Source: a virus
Reading direction: 5' to 3' (one strand)
Virus record (IMG/VR): IMGVR_UViG_3300009415_000006
Location: 1-22,665 of that record
DNA: 22,665 nt
Position numbers and translations under genes: made by a program. Positions 1 to 4,438 of this stretch are shown here, piece by piece (the stretch's first letter is position 1; each line of letters opens with the position of its first letter). Below the pieces are notes generated by a model. That model searched no databases, had not been told where the DNA came from, and saw only the letters and a program-made list of their open reading frames with translations.

Positions 1-1
1 A

Positions 2-571
2 CGGCTTCAAAAGAAAGGAAGTTTGCCTTCACCACATGAAGGAAGTTTGCCTTCACCACATGAAGGAAGTTTGCCTTCACCACATGAAGGAAGTTTGCCT
101 TCACCACATGAAGGAAGTTTGCCTTCACCACATGAATCTATTAAAGATCCATGTTCTTTAAAAGAAGATCCATGTTCTTTAGAAGAAGATCCAAAAACAA
201 CAACTACTAAGAAGAGCGATAATGGTGGTGGTTTTGACGGATCGGAACTGGAGGAAGTCTTTTCTTTCTATGCCAACAATTTCAATCCCTTATACGGACC
301 ATTTGAAAAAGATAGCTTAGACGACCTTTGCCGCGAGTACGGCCCAAAGCCAACTATCAACGCCATGCATGTCGCTGTTTCAGCGAATGTAAAAAGCATT
401 CGCTACGTTCAAGGCATCTTAAAAAATCAACGCAATGCAGTCAATCATCAATCCAAACAAAAGACCGAAGAAGATTCGTATGCCAACCATATTGGCACAC
501 CACTATCCAAAGAATTACAGGATGAAGTTGACAGTCTATTTGCCGCAGCCGAAAACAGGGGTAATACATGA
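2..571 (+). CDS. DnaD-domain phage replication protein, 5' end outside window
   Basis: The frame is open to the left edge, so the true start, and probably an N-terminal winged-helix domain, lies upstream. Nucleotides 17-192 encode a low-complexity linker: five GSLPSPHE repeats, then KDPCSL(K/E)E repeats and a short Thr/Lys/Gly stretch. From about nt 245 to 440 follows a compact helical domain with the DnaD C-terminal (DnaB_2 family) pattern: an FSFYxNNFNPL-type opening, an acidic LxxLCxEYG helix, then AxxxAVxxNxxSIRYVxGILKN. This family binds DNA and remodels it at replication origins, handing over to a helicase loader. The next gene is a DnaC-like ATPase overlapping by 4 bp (ATGA), the usual phage DnaD-DnaC pairing. 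The domain call rests on motif resemblance only. Confidence 0.82.
   Translation, partial: RLQKKGSLPSPHEGSLPSPHEGSLPSPHEGSLPSPHEGSLPSPHESIKDPCSLKEDPCSLEEDPKTTTTKKSDNGGGFDGSELEEVFSFYANNFNPLYGPFEKDSLDDLCREYGPKPTINAMHVAVSANVKSIRYVQGILKNQRNAVNHQSKQKTEEDSYANHIGTPLSKELQDEVDSLFAAAENRGNT
17..136 (+). repeat. five tandem 24-bp repeats inside the DnaD-type gene
   Basis: The unit GGAAGTTTGCCTTCACCACATGAA is split here as GGAAGTTTGCCT and TCACCACATGAA. It occurs five times head to tail with no spacers and no visible mismatches, and encodes GSLPSPHE. Each unit contains GAAGG...CCTTC across its boundary, so single strands could form small hairpins. Being in frame (24 = 8 codons), copy number can change without a frameshift. 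Confidence 0.95.
145..192 (+). repeat. two and a partial tandem 21-bp repeats, DnaD-gene linker
   Basis: The units at 145-165 and 166-186, plus a partial one, begin AGATCCATGTTCTTTA and encode DPCSL(K/E)E. They directly follow the 24-bp array, so the interdomain linker is built from two unrelated in-frame repeat families. Confidence 0.85.
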
Positions 572-1470
572 TTCCGCTTAGCGAAATAATTGGTAAATCT
601 TCGGGAATAACATTACCCCACAGACCCATGGGCTGTACAGACTGCAACAGCAGAAAAACACCGGGCTTTATTGAAAAAAATACTCCCTACAGCTTGGCCC
701 ATAGTTCGGTAGAATCAACCCTAAACAATAATTTTTTTTGCACCTGTGCAACCGGGCAACGCCTGGAACTACGCTGCAAAGAGTTATTAGGCACAGATCC
801 AGAACTGATCAATGAGATAAAGAAACGCTCTTCCATGAGAAGGGCAATACAATATAATTTTAACGACTCGCGTGGGTTCGAAATACCACCCAGCTTCCAA
901 AGGCTAGGGTTAATTGAATGGAAAATGAAATTTGGACGCAACCCAACACATTCCGATTTTTTGAAGGCACTAAGCAACCATGAAAAATCCAACCGTGTAG
1001 AGACCGGAGCAGGGCAGTGGAGTGGAATATTTACATTTGGTAAAGCGGGAACAGGGAAAACTGGTGGACTAACGGCTCTTTTGGCTTACTACATTCAGAA
1101 AGGGGAACCATGCCTTTGGCTAACACTTCAAGACATGCTCAATATGTGTAAATGGGATGAGCCAGAAATCATCAAGAAACGAATGAGACTTATATCTCAA
1201 GTCCCATATTTAATGATTGATGAATTTATTCACCCCGGCGAAAAGATTACCGATCACGAAAGGGATCGCATCATCTTCCCGATCATTGATCGCCGCTATC
1301 AATCGGACCTAACAACACTTTGCACTAGTAACTCAACACACTCTGACATAAAATCCAAAGTTGGTGAGGCCACTTGGGACAGGCTCCTAACACTTTGCGC
1401 ATTCATTCATTGTGGTGGTTCTAGCGTTAGAACACAAGTAACCAACGCCTATGCAGCACCAGCGAATTGA
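568..1470 (+). CDS. DnaC-like AAA+ helicase loader
   Basis: This 300-aa protein starts at ATG 568, overlapping the previous stop by 4 bp. The N-terminus carries a likely zinc site (Cys23-x2-Cys26 and Cys58-x-Cys60), as in many phage and Gram-positive DnaC/DnaI-type loaders. The ATPase core shows Walker A GKAGTGKT (158-165), Walker B LMIDE (215-219), a sensor-1-like SN pair (254-255) and a late WDRLL segment that may hold the arginine finger. The family loads the replicative hexameric helicase onto DNA opened by an initiator such as the adjacent DnaD-type protein. Length and motif order are normal for the family. The exact partner helicase, whether host DnaB or a phage helicase, is not visible here. 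Confidence 0.88.
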   Translation: MIPLSEIIGKSSGITLPHRPMGCTDCNSRKTPGFIEKNTPYSLAHSSVESTLNNNFFCTCATGQRLELRCKELLGTDPELINEIKKRSSMRRAIQYNFNDSRGFEIPPSFQRLGLIEWKMKFGRNPTHSDFLKALSNHEKSNRVETGAGQWSGIFTFGKAGTGKTGGLTALLAYYIQKGEPCLWLTLQDMLNMCKWDEPEIIKKRMRLISQVPYLMIDEFIHPGEKITDHERDRIIFPIIDRRYQSDLTTLCTSNSTHSDIKSKVGEATWDRLLTLCAFIHCGGSSVRTQVTNAYAAPAN

Positions 1471-1481
1471 GAAACCCAACA

Positions 1482-2099
1482 ATGAAAGAAAAACCAATCC
1501 TATTCAGCGCAGACATGATCCGCGCAATCCTCGACGGGCGCAAGACCCAAACCCGCCGCGTAATCAAACTGCCCCCAAGCTCATCCTATCTGGGAATCAT
1601 AGAAGAGCGACAAACATACTGGTTTGGCACCCCTGAAAACCCAAAGGGAGTAGCGTCGATGGAAAAACGCTGCCCCTATGGCGCACGCGGCGATCAACTG
1701 TGGGTCCGCGAGACCGCCTACATCTCACCACCAAATTTCTGCAAACGATACGAAGCCACACACATCGACCCAGACGGCGCTCCCCGCGTCGTAGACTATG
1801 CGGCCAGTATGGATGCGGACGCTGTACGAGCAGCTGAGGATTACGGCATAAAAAAAACACCGTCCATCTTCATGCCGCGCTGGGCCTCTCGCACACAGCT
1901 GAAAGTCAAGAGCATTGGGGTTGATCGGTTGCAGAATATATCGGAAGATGACGCTCACGCAGAAGGAATCCCAAGACGGAAAGGCCCATACATTTTGGAT
2001 TTTGCAAAACTATGGGACGAGATTAACGGGAAGCGTGGATATAGTTGGCGGTCAGACCCACTTGTCTGGGTAGTGAAATTCGAGCGAGAAGGAGAATAA
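1482..2099 (+). CDS. ASCH-like phage protein
   Basis: This is 205 aa from ATG 1482. A TTG at 1467 overlapping the previous stop (TTGA) would add five residues. The N-terminus, KPILFSADMIRAILDGRKT followed by QTRRVIK, is the hallmark of a common phage/prophage family. Further signatures are a GDQLWVRET segment in the middle, RLQNISEDDAHAEGI, and a C-terminal FAKLWDEINGKR...PLVWVVKFER. I relate it to the ASCH/PUA-like superfamily of putative nucleic-acid-binding proteins from remembered family patterns. The function is unknown. Its place behind the helicase loader fits an early-region accessory gene. Confidence 0.75.
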   Translation: MKEKPILFSADMIRAILDGRKTQTRRVIKLPPSSSYLGIIEERQTYWFGTPENPKGVASMEKRCPYGARGDQLWVRETAYISPPNFCKRYEATHIDPDGAPRVVDYAASMDADAVRAAEDYGIKKTPSIFMPRWASRTQLKVKSIGVDRLQNISEDDAHAEGIPRRKGPYILDFAKLWDEINGKRGYSWRSDPLVWVVKFEREGE

Positions 2100-2107
2100 A
2101 CCAACCA

Positions 2108-2407
2108 ATGAGCAAAACAACCAAACTCGACCACAAAGGCATCATCATCTCATCCGGCTTCGGTCACCGTACACAAGAACCCTACGTCCAGCTCCTAGAG
2201 CACGAACAAGATTGGATGATTCAAATACCCGCAAGCGATGCCGCAAAACTAGGCATCGAGCTAATCAAAGCATCCGAATGCGCACTCACAGACGGCCTAA
2301 TAATGGGGTTCGCCACCGAAATCGCAGACCTAACATTCGAAGATGCCGCAGGCCTGCTTATCCACATGCGCGAATACCGCCAAAAGAAAGATAGCGAAAC
2401 AGGATGA
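2108..2407 (+). CDS. hypothetical protein, early region
   Basis: This 99-aa protein starts at ATG 2108. An in-frame start at 2045 exists but lies inside the previous gene. A GAAGGAGAA sequence 10-18 nt upstream of ATG 2108 is a plausible ribosome site. The protein is soluble-looking, with alternating strands and helices (YVQLLEHEQDWMIQIP, then DAAKLGIELIKASECALTDG, then a final helix with RQKKDSETG). I do not recognise the family. It sits 8 nt after the ASCH-like gene and is translationally close to the following mini-ORFs. Confidence 0.65.
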   Translation: MSKTTKLDHKGIIISSGFGHRTQEPYVQLLEHEQDWMIQIPASDAAKLGIELIKASECALTDGLIMGFATEIADLTFEDAAGLLIHMREYRQKKDSETG

Positions 2408-2451
2408 GCGAAAGACTCATAGGCATCATAGAAGAGCGAGAAACGAAATAA
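2404..2451 (+). CDS. possible 15-aa peptide, MSERLIGIIEERETK
   Basis: ATG 2404 overlaps the previous stop (ATGA) and the frame ends after 15 codons. Nucleotides 2425-2439 repeat exactly a 15-nt stretch of the ASCH-like gene (1596-1610), giving the shared peptide IIEER-x-T. It may be a recombination relic rather than a functional peptide. Confidence 0.25.
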   Translation: MSERLIGIIEERETK

Positions 2452-2452
2452 T

Positions 2453-2626
2453 ATGACAACAGATCAGGATCCAACTGAAATAGACATCGATGATCTCATG
2501 ACTCAACTTGCGGATGCACACTTCAATCTGGTCATGGCGAGAAATGAAGTTGATGAGCTAGAAATAGAGGTCAGAAAACTAAACAAGCAGATTGAAGAAT
2601 ATCGGAGACGAAACCAAAGCATATGA
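2453..2626 (+). CDS. small acidic coiled-coil protein, 57 aa
   Basis: ATG 2453 opens a 57-codon frame: an acidic N-terminus (MTTDQDPTEIDIDDLMTQLA) followed by a charged amphipathic helix with heptad-like spacing (NEVDELEIEVRKLNKQIEEYRRR). Such small coiled-coil ORFs are common between phage early genes. No SD stands out. It overlaps the next ATG by 4 bp (ATGA at 2623-2626). The family is unknown. Confidence 0.55.
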   Translation: MTTDQDPTEIDIDDLMTQLADAHFNLVMARNEVDELEIEVRKLNKQIEEYRRRNQSI

Positions 2627-2697
2627 CAACAACACAAATCACAATCGCAAAAGCATCCCCCGAAGAAGTGGATGCGATGCGTGGCAGACTGGGTTGA
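2623..2697 (+). CDS. possible 24-aa peptide overlapping the next ORF
   Basis: ATG 2623 overlaps the coiled-coil gene stop by 4 bp. It reads MTTTQITIAKASPEEVDAMR plus GRLG and then stops. The frame overlaps the 60-aa ORF starting at 2672 in the +1 phase. The two could be one gene broken by a frameshift, or a short coupled leader. Nothing identifies a function. Confidence 0.3.
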   Translation: MTTTQITIAKASPEEVDAMRGRLG

Positions 2698-2854
2698 TGA
2701 TGATGGCGATGAAGTCGCTGACTATATCTATAAAACCCTCGTCGAGACCAGACCGTTTTCAATCGAACGGATTCTGCTGGGCTACGAAACGCTCGTTCAC
2801 AATTTTTGTGACCCAGATGTTAGTCACCTAGCAATCAAGAGAAATCTCGAATAA
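2672..2854 (+). CDS. small acidic protein, 60 aa
   Basis: ATG 2672 is preceded by GAAGAAGTGG, a weak purine-rich SD. The protein reads MRCVADWVDDDGDEVADYIY, then a helical segment ending KRNLE. The reading frame is open back to 2627 without another ATG, so its N-terminus may have been supplied by the overlapping 24-aa frame before a frameshift. There are no recognisable domains. The gene ends 14 nt before dyad element A. Confidence 0.5.
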   Translation: MRCVADWVDDDGDEVADYIYKTLVETRPFSIERILLGYETLVHNFCDPDVSHLAIKRNLE

Positions 2855-2868
2855 AAGACTAGTTCAAC

Positions 2869-2900
2869 CTATCGCGTATAAAGCTTATTATCAACGAGAG
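2869..2900 (+). promoter_or_regulatory. 32-bp dyad element A (operator-like)
   Basis: This reads CTATCG-cgt-ATAA-agctta-TTAT-caa-CGAGAG, matching the five-copy consensus CTATCG-N3-ATAA-N6-TTAT-N3-CGATAG with one arm mismatch. The right arm (CGAGAG) is also the probable SD of the gene starting at 2907, so anything binding or folding here should affect its translation or transcription. Confidence 0.75.
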
Positions 2901-2906
2901 AAATTT

Positions 2907-3320
2907 ATGAAAGACCAAATACGAAACTACTGGCTTAAAGACCAAGGTGGTATGGGCAACTACATCATTGCCAATACCACCAAGACAGAACAACCCGAAA
3001 GAACCTTCATCGATCCCGATTGGGAAGAAATAGAAGAACCCGAAATAATAGAATCGGTAATCCTAAACAATGGCACATCCGTAGAAAAACAAAGCGACGG
3101 ACAAATATTCATCAGCCACCCGACAGGCGTCCCGCCTGAAACGCTCGCAGCACTGGGCCTAACATCCTTAGCGTCATCCTTGGAAAAAGCAAAAGCAAGA
3201 AGCGCCACCCACTCCGCACCCGAGCACGCCGATCAGCCACCGCCTTCAAAAACACAGGAGCCAACTCAGCGCACCGATCCGCCTCATGCACCGCCGCATG
3301 GCACTCCTTGCACAGAATAA
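2907..3320 (+). CDS. hypothetical phage protein with overwritten C-terminus
   Basis: ATG 2907 is preceded by GAGAG in the dyad element. Residues 1-96 look like genuine protein: charged, with EEIEEPEIIESVILNNG, a QSDGQIFISHPTG strand and PPETLAALGLTSLASSLEK. From about residue 97 (nt 3195) the composition becomes Pro/His/Thr/Ala-rich and is exactly antisense to the HNH gene core. The simplest reading is that the original 3' end was lost when the HNH cassette inserted, leaving a chimeric tail of about 40 residues. The function of the N-terminal part is unknown. Confidence 0.55.
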   Translation: MKDQIRNYWLKDQGGMGNYIIANTTKTEQPERTFIDPDWEEIEEPEIIESVILNNGTSVEKQSDGQIFISHPTGVPPETLAALGLTSLASSLEKAKARSATHSAPEHADQPPPSKTQEPTQRTDPPHAPPHGTPCTE

Positions 3321-3564
3321 CCAGATTCTCTAAATTATCGCTCCCACCCTCAGCCCGCGGGCGGATGTGATGCGCTTCCAGCGACCGCTTCCGCCTGCAC
3401 CCCGCCATTCGGCAGCGCCACCCATCCCGAGCCATCGCCCGCCGCTTCTGATTCTGCATCCCCGTGCTGCCAAGCCTGTGGCCGGAAGGCCACACAGGAA
3501 CCTCTATCTTTAATATCTCATAGCCAATCGGTCTTACTTCTAAGGCGCTATTATGTTTCCGCAT
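3112..3564 (-). CDS. HNH homing-type endonuclease
   Basis: This is 150 aa from the minus-strand ATG at 3564, with GGGAG seven nt upstream. A 174-aa form from 3636 would run through the hairpin RNA and is less likely. The HNH core is complete: Cys51-x4-Cys56, LEAHH at 62-66, GGSDNLENL (73-81) and Cys85-x2-Cys88-His89. The cysteines bind structural zinc and the His-Asn-His residues coordinate the catalytic metal. The N-terminus (MRKHNS... GHRLGST) is shared with the minus-strand ORF near 19.6 kb. The last ~28 residues are antisense to the disrupted + strand gene, so the native C-terminus probably ended near residue 122. It is likely a selfish nicking or cutting enzyme. Translation is probably controlled by the adjacent hairpin RNA. 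Confidence 0.8.
   Translation of the reverse strand: MRKHNSALEVRPIGYEILKIEVPVWPSGHRLGSTGMQNQKRRAMARDGWRCRMAGCRRKRSLEAHHIRPRAEGGSDNLENLVILCKECHAAVHEADRCAELAPVFLKAVADRRARVRSGWRFLLLLFPRMTLRMLGPVLRAFQAGRLSGG
3553..3564 (-). promoter_or_regulatory. start-codon element X of the HNH gene
   Basis: Minus strand ATGCGGAAACAT is both the first four codons (MRKH) of the HNH gene and the 3' copy of X. Its complement is in the loop of the hairpin RNA (3606-3617), and a second sense copy lies at 3735-3747. Confidence 0.75.
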
Positions 3565-3578
3565 AATTAAACTCCCAA

Positions 3579-3675
3579 TAAAAAACATCGCCCGATGTCC
3601 GAGGGTGCGGAAACATTTCACCTCAACAGAAGGCAAGCCTACTGGGAAGTCCCTCAGACATCGGGCGATGTCTAC
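3579..3675 (-). ncRNA. candidate start-masking hairpin RNA, copy 1
   Basis: On the minus strand the left arm (3673-3651) and right arm (3602-3582) pair over 20 of 21 positions, and the right arm runs into TTTTTT (3586-3581). It therefore looks like a ~95-nt transcript closed by its own intrinsic terminator. The ~30-nt loop holds AATGTTTCCGCA (3617-3606), the exact complement of the start region of the HNH gene and of an upstream copy. In this copy each arm is itself palindromic (ACATCG-GG-CGATGT). A probable promoter with extended -10 TGATACAAT precedes it. A second cassette at 19.65 kb has the same layout with different sequence. Confidence 0.62.
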
Positions 3676-3681
3676 GAATTA

Positions 3682-3708
3682 ATTGTATCACAAAGTGGCC
3701 CACGCCAA
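3682..3708 (-). promoter_or_regulatory. predicted promoter of hairpin RNA copy 1
   Basis: The minus strand shows TACAAT (3687-3682) with an upstream TG (extended -10), and TTGGCG (3708-3703) 15 bp further up as a weak -35. The block TTGTG-N-TACAAT-N-AATTCG is conserved in the second cassette while the flanks are not. Confidence 0.55.
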
Positions 3709-3747
3709 AGCGTATGAGCCTGCTGTTTGAAGTAAATGTTTCCGCAT
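3688..3747 (-). CDS. possible 19-aa leader peptide beginning MRKH
   Basis: Minus-strand ATG at 3747 with GAAGAA just upstream. It reads MRKHLLQTAGSYALAWATL and stops at 3688. Its first 13 nt (TGCGGAAACATTT) match the complement of the hairpin RNA loop better than the HNH start does. It could be a decoy, a leader peptide or a duplicated 5' end. The second cassette has an ATGATGGTGAGACAG counterpart encoding only seven residues. Confidence 0.35.
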   Translation of the reverse strand: MRKHLLQTAGSYALAWATL

Positions 3748-3761
3748 TTCTTCGTAGAAAC

Positions 3762-3790
3762 AACATACCACGGCTTTCACGCGCGCGCAA
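3762..3790 (-). promoter_or_regulatory. predicted upstream minus-strand promoter, copy 1
   Basis: TTGCGC (3790-3785) and TATGTT (3767-3762) are separated by 17 bp on the minus strand, about 15 bp before the upstream X copy. The corresponding position in the second cassette has a stronger TTGACA-16-TATGGT. Confidence 0.4.
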
Positions 3791-3812
3791 GACCCAAAAA
3801 TCACCGAATGTT

Positions 3813-3861
3813 ACATAAAGTCATAACGCGCAACAAATTACTTGACAATATTACTTTATGT
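3813..3861. promoter_or_regulatory. inverted ACATAAAGT / ACTTTATGT operator-like pair
   Basis: ACATAAAGT (3813-3821) and ACTTTATGT (3853-3861) face each other 31 bp apart. The second lies between the -35 and -10 of the + strand promoter. Similar ACTTTAAGT boxes occur twice in the second cassette. Confidence 0.4.
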
Positions 3862-3869
3862 GATAAAAT
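3842..3869 (+). promoter_or_regulatory. sigma70-type promoter, + strand
   Basis: TTGACA (3842-3847), a 16-bp spacer and TAAAAT (3864-3869). It reads into about 110 bp with no substantial ORF (only a 13-codon frame from ATG 3912) before the hairpin and palindromic terminator. Confidence 0.6.
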
Positions 3870-3875
3870 TGCATC

Positions 3876-4023
3876 TGACGTTTCTGAATTCGACTCTCGA
3901 CTCTCGTCTTCATGAATATCTCCTTCGCTGCACATAATTTTTCAGTTGGGTAATGGGTTGAGGCGCTTCTAGCGCCAATAAAAAAACAGGGACTATGTCA
4001 ATTGACATAGTCCCTGTTTTTTT
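3876..4023 (+). ncRNA. possible short + strand transcript between promoter and terminator
   Basis: A good promoter at 3842 and a perfect palindromic terminator ending at 4023 bracket about 150 bp without a convincing gene. It contains an 8-bp direct repeat (CGACTCTCGACTCTCG), a 13-codon ORF at 3912-3953 and a GGCGCT-TCT-AGCGCC hairpin at 3962-3976. It may be a small RNA or just cassette flank. Confidence 0.3.
3980..4023. terminator. 44-bp perfect palindrome, bidirectional terminator
   Basis: The centre AATTG-type core and arms ACAGGGACTATGTCAA / TTGACATAGTCCCTGT match perfectly over 22 bp each, flanked by A- and T-runs, so it would terminate on both strands. It ends 37 bp before the first head gene and no promoter is visible in between. 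Confidence 0.85.
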
Positions 4024-4060
4024 TTGCCCAAAAATAAACCACCCAGCAAAAGGCAGAGCC

Positions 4061-4438
4061 TTGCAAATCGAAGTTTTCGGGGTACCCGAAGCGCTAGCCA
4101 AACTCACGCCGCTCGAACAAACAGCCTTCCTCGAAGGCACACTCTTTCGAGCCGCCACCATCATCCAAGGCGAGCTGGCCCAATACCCATCGCAGCCATC
4201 CGGCACAACCTACCGCCGCACCGGTACACTAGGCCGCCGCTGGACATCACGCAAAGACACCGGCGGCGACCAAATAGCCGTCGAAGTTGGCAACAACACA
4301 GAATACGCACCCTACGTCATGGGCCAAGGCACCCAAGCCCGCTGGAACAGCCACTGGCAAACCGACGCCCAAATCGCCGAATCAGCACTCCCAACCATCC
4401 AAACCATGATTCAGGCCCAAATAAACGCAATCACATGA
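4061..4438 (+). CDS. Mu gpG / HK97-gp10-like head-tail completion protein
   Basis: I choose TTG 4061 (AAAGG about 9 nt upstream), giving 125 aa. An ATG at 3995 lies inside the terminator palindrome and is unlikely. The N-terminus MQIEVFGVPEALAKLTPLEQ is typical of small virion-morphogenesis proteins. It is followed by a long helix (FRAATIIQGELAQYP), an RTGTLGRRW segment, a NNTEYAPYVMGQGTQA motif (the XYAxYVxxGT pattern of gp10-like proteins) and a C-terminal helix. These proteins join head and tail or complete the tail end. The position immediately before the protease/capsid gene (ATGA overlap) mirrors Mu gene order G-I-T. The family call is from motif resemblance. Confidence 0.7.
   Translation: MQIEVFGVPEALAKLTPLEQTAFLEGTLFRAATIIQGELAQYPSQPSGTTYRRTGTLGRRWTSRKDTGGDQIAVEVGNNTEYAPYVMGQGTQARWNSHWQTDAQIAESALPTIQTMIQAQINAIT

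Noticed and set aside
17-136. CRISPR array from the 24-bp repeats
   Set aside because: The units are directly adjacent with no spacers and are in-frame coding repeats.
3553-3747. X sequences as CRISPR repeats or as a tracr-like RNA
   Set aside because: Only short copies, one inverted, no spacers and no cas gene; the copies coincide with start codons.
3112-3790. TnpB/IscB-type element or diversity-generating retroelement/retron
   Set aside because: The HNH protein is only 150 aa without a RuvC domain, and there is no reverse transcriptase or template/variable repeat pair.
3962-3976. GGCGCT-TCT-AGCGCC as an intrinsic terminator
   Set aside because: It is followed by A-rich rather than T-rich sequence on the + strand and no T-run on the minus strand.
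3995-4060. Start of the gp10-like gene at ATG 3995
   Set aside because: The ATG lies inside the perfect terminator palindrome with no SD; TTG 4061 has one and matches the usual N-terminus.
4024-4434. Upstream extension of the 830-aa protein into a 967-aa ORF
   Set aside because: The extra N-terminal part is Arg/His/Pro-rich shadow translation of the gp10-like gene in another frame.
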